64,000 bases of DNA from Mesodorylaimus sp. YZB2_4 (taxonomy: Eukaryota > Nematoda > Enoplea > Dorylaimida > Dorylaimidae), in NCBI GenBank assembly GCA_030248295.1, contig JASANH010000209.1, positions 62,001 through 126,000 on the forward strand. Direction: 5' to 3'. Under the pieces are notes generated by a model. It ran no database searches and was not told the DNA's origin. It was given only the letters and a program-made list of their open reading frames with translations. This document shows, one piece after another, positions 33,421 to 44,600 of this stretch; position 1 is the first letter of the stretch, and every line of letters starts with the position of its first letter. The position numbers were made by a program, and so were the translations under genes.

Positions 33421-34802
33421 GAGGCCTGTGAAAATGGCTATGGAGAGAGAGTGATTTGGTCTCACAAATTTCAAAAGCCATCCAGTAAAAGTAAAAGAAA
33501 TTGTCAATAAATTTTTTAAAAACAGGGTTATTCCACAAAAGCATTATAACGGAAAAAATTAGCAAAAATAAATTTCAGGGTCTGTGATCGCAAACTTCAA
33601 ATAAATAACAAAGGCGAAACGGTGTGCTTACACAATGTTCTGAAACATTTTGCGGACAGAAAACCTGTAATTTTGTAATCAAATACTTTAGCCTGCATAA
33701 TAATGCTTTACACCTGCCTTCGTGGTTTTTACTGCCTGATAAGCTTTCATGCACGAAATTGGCAAAAATTATTTTTAAATTTGTAATATGCCCCAGTAAG
33801 TTCCTTTTTTCACCTGCATAGATTTTTCTAATTGAAATGTATCGCATGTCTTACCTTGACGGGTAAAAATTTTTCCAATATGCTGAGTTGAAATTCAAAT
33901 TTCTCGACCCATTCACTAATTCAAATAAAAGATGAAATTTTTTTCCAGGAGCAAACACTGAAAAATTTTACTCATAAACAGAAACAAAAGATGTTAGTGA
34001 CAGGATGCAAGAATCGATGTCAGAATATTGAAAAAAGAGTATAATATCCGTTCAGCACTCGCGTTTTAGTGGGTTAGGCAAAAATTTTGGACCGCCATCT
34101 TAATTATTTAGGAATTCGACATTTTCATTTCTCATCCCCCTTTGCAATCAAGAATTTCGACTTTTTCATGTAGGTGCATAAGATCAAGAATTTTGACTGC
34201 CCCACTAAAATGAGGCTGCTGAATTTGAATATCATACTCTCTTTTCAATATTCCAATATCGATTCTACACTGCACTTCTTCAAGGATAACCGCTAATTAT
34301 CAAGGAAAAATTCATCAGAGCGCAGAATCGAAGGTTTTCTCAAAAGCTTTGCTCAAAGTGCAAAGCCAGGCAAAATATGTGGGGGTCGCAGGCGCAGCGA
34401 TTTTCGTATGCTTGTACTCTTGGTACTCCTGACTAAAGGTTGCGTCAGAGGTCCTGAGTTTTCTATTGAAAAACAGCGTTGTAAAACCGCGCTTCACACG
34501 AAGCAGTTTAAAATCGAGAAGCTGCTGATTCACGCTTGTTTGTCAGCGAGCAAAGATATTTTCCTTGGCGCCTAATCCTTTGAAAAATAGTGGACGGAAT
34601 AAACATGTTTTTTCGTGTGTGTACAGAATTATGAATTCTTTGGACCAAATGTAGTACATATCGCCATTTTTAATCCAGTTAGGCTTCAGATAAATTCTAA
34701 ACTGTGAAAAATAAACCCTAAATAGGCCAGGAGGATGTACACCCCGTGACACATAGTGCTGTTGAGTTCCTGCTGAAGAGCTAAGTCTGTTTTTCCGGTA
34801 CA

Positions 34803-35945
34803 CCCCAACTGGGCGCTGCCATCTGGGCGCCGGCGACTGGACGCTAGATCAACTAGGCGCTGCCCAAGTAGGCGATTGCCAAGCCATGTAGGCGCTGGCC
34901 AACTGGGCGCTGACCTAGCCTTGTACGAATTCAGTGAGCGGCAACTTGACTCATAATTAGTCTATGTGTGGCCATCACTCGTGCTGCAGTCGGAACTTTT
35001 GCATATTACCATGACTAGTATTAAATCGCAGCGCGTTTATCCAAACATGATCACAGCGGATATATTCATGTAAAGGATTAATTTATTAGAGATGCGAAAA
35101 GAAGAGTATCGGTTGTGTTTTTTCACTTAGTGCAAAACTTGCGGAAGCATTTGGCATCTCCGCATCTTCTGGGCCGTTACAGTACACATGCTGAGTTCTC
35201 TCTTCATGCAAGAATGGCCACGTCAGTTGCATTCGTTCGAGAGGAGGACGTTACCACAGCACTCAATGTTCTAGAAGTGCAGCTGCCTCAAGATTTGGAT
35301 CCTATATATGCTGGTTCACCAATACGTCTGTCGGTCGTTTGCGCAATAATAGCACGCGGGCCCCACCAACGTTTCCTTATTCTGTCTGGAATGTTTATGA
35401 AAGTACAATAGCTAGAAATGATCGAACCAATAATTTTTCAGAAGCTTGTCACAAAAAGCTTCAGCTAGGATTTGGAGTCAGTCATCCAAACTTGTAGACT
35501 TTCATTACAAAAGAAGTTCGACGCCGAGTGCGAGCGGTTCGTTGGAGGTCATGAACCAGCGCGAAAACGTCCACTGTACGAAGAAGCTGATCAGCGCATT
35601 TTGAACAAGGTGATTGCTTACGATCGTAATAATTTGGTTGAGTATCTTCGAGGTTTGTCTCATAGTTAATTATCGCATGTAGTGATATTGTCCTTGTTTT
35701 AGCGGGTGCTATCTTTTCTCTCAAGTGCACAAATGTAAGGGTGTTTTCACGACTGACATTGAACGCAAAAGAAGTTTTAATTGCCACGCGTCGCGTTTCC
35801 CTCGACTCTTTCTGCGCTTTTCTACTGCCCTGGCGCCAAGATGGCTCGGCGGCTAGTTTAAGGGCGCCTATTTGACCAGCGCTTAGTTAGTCTAACGTCC
35901 AGTTGGCCAGCGCCCAGTTGACCGCGTCCAGTTGGCCGTGACCGT
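34803..35945 (+). mobile_element. Decayed MULE transposon with tandem-repeat inverted ends
   Basis: Left end (34803-34920) is an irregular tandem array of units like CTGGGCGCTGGCCAA; right end (35827-35945) is the same array inverted. Between them the plus strand encodes MULE transposase C-terminal sequence: FFHLVQNLRKHLASPHLLGRY..., LHARMATSVAFVREEDVTTAL (35115-35411), then in another frame VWNVYESTIARNDRTNNFSE, CHKKLQLGFGVSHPNL and, past an in-frame TAG, TFITKEVRRRVRAVRW (to ~35560). Frameshifts and the stop show it is dead. The N-terminal zinc finger and most of the catalytic core are missing. Confidence 0.8.
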
Positions 35946-36391
35946 GTTTTTTCCCCTGTCATGCTTTTCAATGATTCACGAGCACGAACTGTTGGCTGGA
36001 TTACTTTTTATGCTTGTTTTCTGGATTTTTGAGCAACTACAATTCTGGCTGCTATTTCTTAAATTTTGGTCCACAAATAATTAGCACCCATTTTACATTC
36101 ACTCTCACAATAAAACATAGCGAGACAAGGGGTGGGGGGGGGGGGGAATATTGTGCCCGTGTTTGGTTGTTGGATAGACACAGCACAGAACTTGAGCTTG
36201 ACCATTTTGAATTTAATGTTGACTCGTTGGGCTGATCAATTTATCAAAATACAGTATTGTTATACTTCGTAAGCTGAGTTGGATGCACATCCTGCGCATG
36301 CAGTCTGGTATTTATGAGATTGTGAGGCCCCACTTGGTCGTTTCCTTCAGTGACAGTGAGACGATTCCCTTGCTGTGTGTGTCCCCTCACT

Positions 36392-36826
36392 AACAAGGGA
36401 ACATCGCCAACCGTTAAATCGAACTTTGAGAAACTAGAAATTGTAATATGTTCCTGGGTGCAAAAGAAAGCTATGTGCAAAATATTAGAGACGTCTGGCC
36501 AACTGGTCAGCAGTGGTCCCCGTCTAAAGTCCCAAATTTTTGAGCTGAGCGTTGAGAAAAACACGCTAAGTTCTTTCCGAACTAGATTTTTGGGTTCGGA
36601 GTTTCGAGTTTAAGCTTTCAACACTCGGGTTTGGGGTTCTTTTCTAAAAAAACAAAAAAATTTAGCAGAATTTGAAAATTTCATTGTACTCTTCGCGCTG
36701 AGCAGAACTGACCAGTTGGCCAGACGCCTCTAATATTTTGCACAGAGCTTTCTTTTGCACCCAGGGACATGTCACAATTTTTGGTTTTCCAAAATTCGAC
36801 TTAACGGTTGGCGATGTTCCCTTGTA
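36392..36826. mobile_element. Foldback element with ~130-bp arms
   Basis: AACAAGGGAACATCGCCAAC at 36392 is mirrored by the inverted sequence ending at ~36826. The arms match over ~130 bp (GGGTGCAAAAGAAAGCT, GTCTGGCCAACTGGTCAG) with a ~170-bp centre. A related, more diverged element lies at 30470-30725. Confidence 0.75.
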
Positions 36827-38002
36827 AGACATGCGACGTTTTCCCAACTGTGATGTCCCTTCACGTAGACCCCGGCCCGGATCGGGTCGGGTCGGGTTAG
36901 AATCGGGTCGTGTCACTTTTTTGAAAGATCGGGTCAACCGGGTCAAAAATACAGCAATTTTGCTAGTTTCTACTATTGACAGTTACAAAAACTTTTCCTA
37001 GCTGTTCAACTCCAGGATTTGCGGACTTGGCCTCTTGCTTGCATGTCTAGAGCCTTGCATTACAATGTTTTAATTCTGCGTAACTTTTAAGAATGTCAGA
37101 CAAAGTGCAAGATGTGACAATCTGTATTTTCTGATTAATTTCTGCATAAGGGAAGGTCCATATCTCAGAGCTCCTACTAACAGTCTTAGCAGCTCTGATG
37201 AATGGGTGGGACTAGCCATTGTCTGAGAAGGACTTGATAATCTTTGATAACAGGTCGATGGATTATCTGAATGTGACAAGTAAAGTCTTGAGACCTGGCT
37301 GGAAAAGCCTGCTATTCAGTCAGATCCCGAACCACAAAAAATTGCACCAATAATAATCCCCTCGACCACCATCGCTTTTAGATCTACCAAGGTATTTTTC
37401 AAATAATTAGACTACCATAGTCGGAAATATGAAGGAATGCTGTTTTTAAAGGTGTACTAGGGATAACAAAACATGCTTCCGTCAATTTTCGCACAGTCAT
37501 CTTTACAGCAAAGTCATCACATGTTCTGAGGATTTGTGCGAGGTTTTTATCCCAAGGAACTTCAGCTGCTATTGCGAATTCGGGTCGGTTCGGGTTGCAC
37601 CAAACCTGATCCGGTGTGTCTACCTTCACGGTGTCGTTTGCCTCACCATCCATCAGTGTTGAGAAACTGCGGCTATTCAAATTTTGAGCCTTTGTCCAGG
37701 AATGCACAAATTGTCATCAATTATTCCAGAATGAACTTGCTCAAATATTCCATGAATTTATTCTTTTATCAATCGATTGCCATGCTGTAATAGTGACCTA
37801 AAGCGTGTGCTTTCCTGCGGCTGCCAGGCTTGGTTCCAGCAGCTATGACCACTGAAGTCAGTCCAATCTACAAACCAAGTTTAAGAATGCGTCTTCAGTC
37901 GGGCGCTCATTTACTGTGCCTGAGTGCACGCCTACAGAACTGTGTTGCTGCTGCTGATGCTATCTATTCCACGTTGTGGGGCTGCATTCACTCTTCAAAA
38001 CG

Positions 38003-39777
38003 GTTAAGGCGCGGAACATACTTCTCATGTAGCGTTGAGCTGTACCTGTAGCCTGTAGTCGGGTAGCCTGTAGCGGCCGTTCATACTTCGCGTGTAGCCT
38101 GTAGCGCGTAGCAGGTAGCATGTACCTTTTCGAGCAGAGGCCTGTACCCTGTACTTTTGAGTGTGCGCCTTTGGCGGACCGCCAAGGAAAGAGTTTTGAA
38201 ACTTCAAACTGCTGGGGAAAAATGAAAAATTGACGAGTTTGAGCGGAAACTAAAAAATTACCTGTTTTATTGAAATACTCTATAAATGTGTACTGTCTCA
38301 GCATCTAATTTTAAAATTCTATGCGCATGTATATTTCGCATCCCCATGCTACTTAGGGCTACTGGTGCACCCACAACTGTTAAGTGTTCTTACAAACTCT
38401 GTTCACAACTGCATTTTATTCAATGACAAGAGCGCCAGCAGAAACGGATGGGAAACATAGTATCAGCAAAATCGTAAACAGTCTCACAATCAGGACAACA
38501 ATGAGATCACACTGAAACCTGATCACACCTATCGCATGAATCAACTGAACCAATGAGACCAGACTAAAACCTGACATCAATTCCATTTGAAATTCAGTTC
38601 AACTCACAGTCAACCAAAGTGAAACCTGTCTGGGTAATTCAAACTCTTGGAGATGCAGGGTGAGAATTCCAGTTCTGGAGTCAGAACGGTATCTAGAAAA
38701 TAAAAAAATGTGCAGGTTGGGGTATTTTCTGATCCAAAGAAACCTAAGGATGTTCGAATACACGGGTACTACAGACGTATAGGAGACCCAATACCCGATA
38801 CGGAATACCCACTGGATTTGAGAAGTAATAGCAACAATGGGTGTGGAAACTAATGGGGTACGATTTTCATGACCGTTCAGGACAATGTTCCCTCCCCTCT
38901 CCCACGTAACCATAAGAAAACAGGCCAGGATAAGAAAGGAATCACATTAGCAATGCAACAGAAACCACTTACTCGGTAAGCCAATTTTTGCCACGCTTTT
39001 TTCCCAAGCGCATCTTTGACCCACTTTTTCTCAGGAATTCCAGTAGTCGAGCCCCGGAAACGTAGCCTCGATGGGCGGCTGTGTTTCGATCGTTTTGATC
39101 ATCGGGAAAACCTTGGCGTCATCTTCGTCGGGGCTGGTTCATGATTCATCTTCGTCGCTTGAGCCGCCCTGACAGGTGGACGTAATTGACCAATACTAGA
39201 TAAAAATTCTTCAGTTAATAACTTTGCTAGGCCATATACGTAAATAAAATTCAACGCGGCCTCCAAGCAGCATCGTCATCCACTCCTGGGTTTTTGTCAG
39301 ATCGTCTCCATCGACATACTATAAATTCCGCCCCCATTCGTTACATACTAGCGAAGTCGAACTTCACTGATTTCAGAAAAAACAAGCATTTAATAAAAAA
39401 ATATGCCACAAAACCTTAAAACTTACTGCTCCTAATTTTCTCCACGTTCAAATTCCATAAAACCGGTCAAAATAACCCCAAAAAACTATTTCCGAATATT
39501 TAAAAGAATTAATTTCGTTTAACGAGAGAGCCCGCTACATTCATGTGTAGAAAACGGACCAGAAACGAGAAGTAGTCCGGAAACTACATGCCATGTAGCT
39601 CGCAAGTACAGGCTACATGAGACCAAAAACGGGTCTTCATACTTGTCGTGTACCATTGAGCGGTAGCCTGTACCTGGGGTAAGCAGCTACAGTATGAAAA
39701 AATAGCCAATGTGCGCGGTGCTCGCGACTGGAGTCGCTACAGCTACAGGCTACACGAGAAGTATATTCCGCGCCTAA
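38003..39777. mobile_element. 1.8-kb DNA transposon remnant with GTAGCCTGTA subterminal arrays
   Basis: Terminal inverted repeats: TTAAGGCGCGGAACATACTT at 38003 and the inverse of TATTCCGCGCCTAAG ending at ~39777. Inside each end are clusters of GTAGCCTGTA-type short repeats (38030-38155; inverted, 39570-39750). The minus-strand ORF at 38599-38913 is the only internal reading frame of note and I do not recognise it. Superfamily undetermined. Confidence 0.7.
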
Positions 39778-40056
39778 GTGTTCAGTGCAGGGTCTGGCTG
39801 CTTGAAGGAGGCGATTATTAGTGAATCAGGATCTTTAAATTCTTGACCGAAACAGCGAGATATGCGAATGCACACCTTGCATGACACCCAGAACTCTTTG
39901 CAGTCTGCTATGTAAGATAGGAGTGGTATATAGACTTCGAATAAAAGGACTAGTAATATTTTGAATTTCAAACTAGTCCTTCTTACCCTGCCCCACCCCA
40001 GACTCGCAACCAAGTAAATCACTCCCTTTTACTTGACATATTCAAAAGAGGACTGG

Positions 40057-41285
40057 CTAGGACTGTTGCCCGGCACTCTCCCACAGGTTGCCGTAGAGCA
40101 TGTCATTGAAGGACCTATCGTTGAAGCCCTCTGGAATGATCCTCTGAATATCGATGGGCTTGAAATATTGTAGTCGATGGAAATCGGGTTCTTGCTCGCT
40201 GCCATCGGTGACCGGGTACAAGGCTTCGTAGTGACGATCGTCGCCCGATCCGTGGATTGCATACGCATTGAACTTGGTGATATTGGGTGGGAAATAAGCC
40301 AGTGGAATTTCGAATACGCTGCGCCAATTCCATCCTTCGAACGTGTTTTGAACGACGATATCGAGATCCTGACCTTTATTAAAAGGTTTCCTTCGCCCGT
40401 TGAGCAAGTAGACCAACCAGTGTCCGTGGGGTCCGATTTCCACTTCCAAATATTGATCCTTATCATTGGCGAAAAACAACTCGATACATTCGTAATCCCA
40501 TAAATTGGCGCAATAGCCACCCAATGCCGGCTCCTCTGGTGCTGGTGGTTCATCGAATAGCGGACCTTGAGTGAACACTTTCACAACGCGTTTGTGTGGC
40601 TTGCCGCGAATACGTTGGAAAAACCATTCCATATGGAACGAAAATGGATCGTGATCCACTGGATCGCCTTTCCATGACTGGAAAGAGGAAATGAGAGTGA
40701 ACTCTGGGACTCGCTTGCGCTTATGCCCCCTTCGTAGGGGGTAGGTAACACCTGCCATTGCGAGTAGCCAGATGAGCCTCTAGCTTATGTGGAGCATGGA
40801 CAGCCCTAGTAAAGCCCGTGTGAAAATAGATGGTGCATGCGGGCGAGGAGGCATCACACTTTTGATGATTCTCCCATTGATCTGCGCTGATCCCAGTTAT
40901 TCACCAGGCAGCACACCTGCTTCAGGACCCAGGGATCTTGTTTTCTAATCGGAATTAGAGGCACTAAAAAAGGTAAGTTTTTGAAAGGTAAAAACATTAG
41001 CCTTCTTTGGGATTTGAGCCCGCGCCTCCGAGATGACTCGTCCAGTATGCAGTTCTCGAAGGCGATCCGATATGTGCTGGGATGGGCCTGCCCTACGGTA
41101 CAGGTGGTTTGTACGCTGGACCACTAAACTGACGATCAGAAGTACGGGTTCGAAACCCACTCAAGTTTTCGCACCAATCTCGTACTTTCCCCTCCCCACC
41201 CGTTCCATACCTTATCAATCACAAAATCGAATCCACGCAGAGTATTCTCTAATTGACGTCCACCAGCGAGCGGGATGACGGACAT
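40057..41285 (-). CDS. UPF0462 (C4orf33 homologue), copy B
   Basis: Paralogue of the gene at 13864-15890, same strand, about 26 kb away. Exon 1 is 41285-41211 (MSVIPLAGG to DFVIDK) and exon 2 is 40677-40057 (SWKGDPVDHDPF to AGQQS), giving 231 aa. The intron is only 533 bp; donor (GTATGG) and acceptor (TTTCCAG) match copy A in position and phase. The UPF0462 signature runs are NLWDYECIELFF, QYLEVEIGPHGHWLV and AYFPPNITKFNAYAIHG. Molecular function is not known for the family. Homology to copy A extends upstream of the ATG (to ~41460) and into the 3' flank, so the whole locus was duplicated. The stop lies ~320 bp past the end of the neighbouring PIEZO gene's last exon's side (41609), with this gene downstream of PIEZO on the same strand. 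Confidence 0.88.
41008..41160. repeat. Element with inverted tRNA-like (B-box) ends, copy B
   Basis: Starts GGGATTTGAGCCCGCGCCTC and ends ACGGGTTCGAAACCC. Located in the UPF0462 copy B intron and shared with copy A by duplication. Confidence 0.6.
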
Positions 41286-41608
41286 TTTCTAAACACCAAA
41301 TCCTTCTTATCACATTCGCCCAACATTTTCAAAATATTTCAAAGAACACTCTTTTCAATCTAAAACCCACGCCATCTATTTTCACCCTTTTACTGCCCCT
41401 TTACACAAACCACTGTCCGACCTTCATCATCTACCCTTATCTCACAAATACCTAAGATATCCAAAAATGGTAAACACAGGCAAGAAACATTCATCATTGC
41501 TCTCAATATACCCTAACTCAAAAAAATCGCAGCCTCCTGAACACGAAACGCACCAAAATTACAAGCAAAACAAACAAAAAGCCCCAAATCCCCGAATTTG
41601 CGTACTTT

Positions 41609-44600
41609 CTATTCCACTTTCGGTCGAGTCCATCTAATTAACGTTTCAGGTGATCGGAACAAGAAGACCAACTTGGCGAACAAATCTTGTTCCAACATGA
41701 AATCGCGTGCTTCTCGAACCAAAAATAGATTCTGGCACAAATGAACAATTCGATCCACGTCGGGCATTTCGTTCAATATGACATCAGTCGGCGAATTGAC
41801 CACCAAGCCACGAATGAAACGACCGGCCACCAGCACAACGGCGATGTACAGACCAATGATGCTGAAACCACAAGACCTCATCAGTGCAAGTAATCACATT
41901 GTGATGCTCGTTTTGACCCCGAAAAAACCATCCAGAATCCTCCTGTCACGCTTACCCCGCCCCCCCCAAATTAGTCACTGAATCCAATGGCGACGAAAAA
42001 TCTATTCTACACTCACCCTTTTAGAGCCATTGCCTGTTCTCCCGTCATGCCAGAGTGTACGAGGGTTCGACTCCCACAAAGCGCACCTATCATAAGAGCA
42101 ACCCAGCCCCCCCGTCACTGCTTACCCTCCATTAGTCACTGAATCCAATGCCGACGGGAATACACGATCGACAAATACTGTGATATCGATACTTCCTTCT
42201 TGCACGGGATAATCGGCCATCCAACCCGGCTCCTCCATATCAGCATCCCAATACATATCTCCTCGCGGTTCCGACGCCAGTTTCAATTGCACACCGGCGT
42301 AAGTGGATTTCTCGTCGCCTAGCACCACTCGCCCCGGCCTGGCGAACAGAATAGATCGAGCAGGTTTGGCTGATCCAATCGATGGCATGATAACAAATGG
42401 AGGGAAGGCCCGCGGGATCAAAACGGGCGGATTGTCAAATGTCGAATTCGGATAATCCGGATCTGGGATCATGTCGTGCAACTGCGATCTCGCTTCGTCG
42501 CCTGGTTTTAACGTGACTGTGTTAAACCCGCCTTGTTTCAGGGCCTGGCCTTTCGCATTTTGATCTCTGCAATAAGGTTAGCCAGGCTATTCCTTGCGCG
42601 ATGCCTCACGAACCCCTCCATCTCCCCAGGCTATGGTCCAATGGGATGAGCAAGCAGTCTCTCACAATGAACCACCCAGACTGGTCAGGCCACCATGACT
42701 CACATCCGAAACCTATCCCCCCCCACAGTGCATTCCCGCCTCACCTCGTGAACTCCCACGCGAAGCTGATGTAAATGGGCAAAGTTCCATTCAACAAATC
42801 TTCTCTCAATGCCCTCCTCGACGGCGACGTAATCGTCCAAAACTTGCTGGCACCACCTCGAAATTGTGCTCTGTATATATCCTGCTGGCCATAGTCATTC
42901 AGGAATTCCATCGCCGACTAAAATACAAATCTAAGCACTGTCGCAATCAATACCATCCCCATCCTTACCTTGGACTCATTACACAGCCGGTGCAGCGAAT
43001 CGTACTGCACATTGGTAACTGGTTCCAGGAAATGCCTTTGAGCTTCCATCACGTAAAGAGGCTAAGAACAGAAATTAAAGTTTTTAGAGACTCCAAAACA
43101 TACAAAACTTTAGCCTGGAGCGGGAGTCGAACCAGACCCAATACAAAGAGAGGAAAACGATTTTTCCCTAATTTTTTTCACACTGTCCCACGGATACTAG
43201 ACCAATTTCAACTGATTACTGACTTCCAGTATGATCAAGAGGCACATAGATAGGCGAGTGACTAGAAATTTAGCGCTTCGAAATGAAACCTCTCAGTTTC
43301 TCCTGATTTTGGCTAAAAAATCCTTATTTCCCCAGGTTTTCCAGGCACTTCTAAGACCTCCTCATTTTTCCACTTTTTCCGCTTTCCAGATGTAAATGAG
43401 CCCTGTCGAACCCACGGCACGGCTGGCATTACCAGCCACACTACAGGGTTTATACAAGGTGTGGAAAATGATCCCTAATTTTGCTATGTTTTCCAAACAA
43501 AGATTCAAAATTTTTCCCCGATTATTTCCGCACTGTCGCGACTTTACTAAACCGATTTTAACTGATTTATAGCACGATTACCCTTCCTCGGTTAAACGAT
43601 TTTTGAAAATCTGCTCTAGGTGATTAAAATTCCTTCTCAAGAATGTATATCGTCAGAAAAGGCGGGTGATTCAAAATTTGAAACTCAAAATGTAACTCGA
43701 AGCGCAACTTTTCAGATTTTGGCTCTCAAATCCCCATTTTCCCGTGTTCTACAGACACTTTCCGATCTCCCTGATTTCTCCCAGTTTTCCAGTCTCGTCT
43801 GAACCCTGAGCCACTCAAGGCGACACTTTTTATGTATCTCGACCATATTTTATATAAACACCAACTCACCGGATATCCTTCGATGATCACCGAAAACGTA
43901 GCGTGCTCTGGCGGCAATCGATTTCCGATCGAGTTGACCAAAGCGAACAGCAACAACGGCAACCACAGAAGAACCACGATCAATACCAAAATCGGCACGC
44001 CCATACCGTATTTGACCAAAACGGCTGAAAATCAATTTTTTTCAACCCAAGTGGTCTATTCAAAATGAAGTATGTACAATTATGCACAGCGCGACTTTGT
44101 GCTTTTGTAGGTCCCAGTCAATAATTCGGGTTTCTCACCCAAGCTGACCGGTCCCATGCCACCATCTCACAGGTCTCGTAATTGAAAATTTGAATTTCTC
44201 GCTCTAATAGCACGCTGCCTATGCCAGTTTTACACAAACGAAAATTCCCTTGCTTCAAAGCCTGTGCGCTAGTTGTACAGTTACAAGAAGTTTTTTGATT
44301 ACGGTAATTTTTTTTATTTTTTGACTCGCATTTGTTTTCATCCCAAAAAATGACCGAGATCTTTCATGTTTTACTCTTCTGCTTTTTTTATGCTCTTCAA
44401 AAAGTGAGCGTCTTTTTTTATGCTTTCCTGCGTGAAAAGCTTTGAATGGCGCGATTGCGGGACGCACAAAAGATTTGCAAAGGATTATCCAGTGTGCAAA
44501 ACTGTCGGAAGCGGGTTCCAGGGAAAAACTCAAACAATTCCCAAGCACACTGCTGCCTAGCAGAGTGGTTCGTCATCGCTCACGGCTCTACAGTTACTGC

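Noticed and set aside
37399..37707. 102-codon minus-strand ORF
   Set aside because: Length is within chance expectation. No family resemblance, and no upstream or downstream exons in matching phase that I could find.
38599..38913. 104-codon minus-strand ORF
   Set aside because: Lies inside the transposon remnant 38003-39777 and does not resemble a known transposase.
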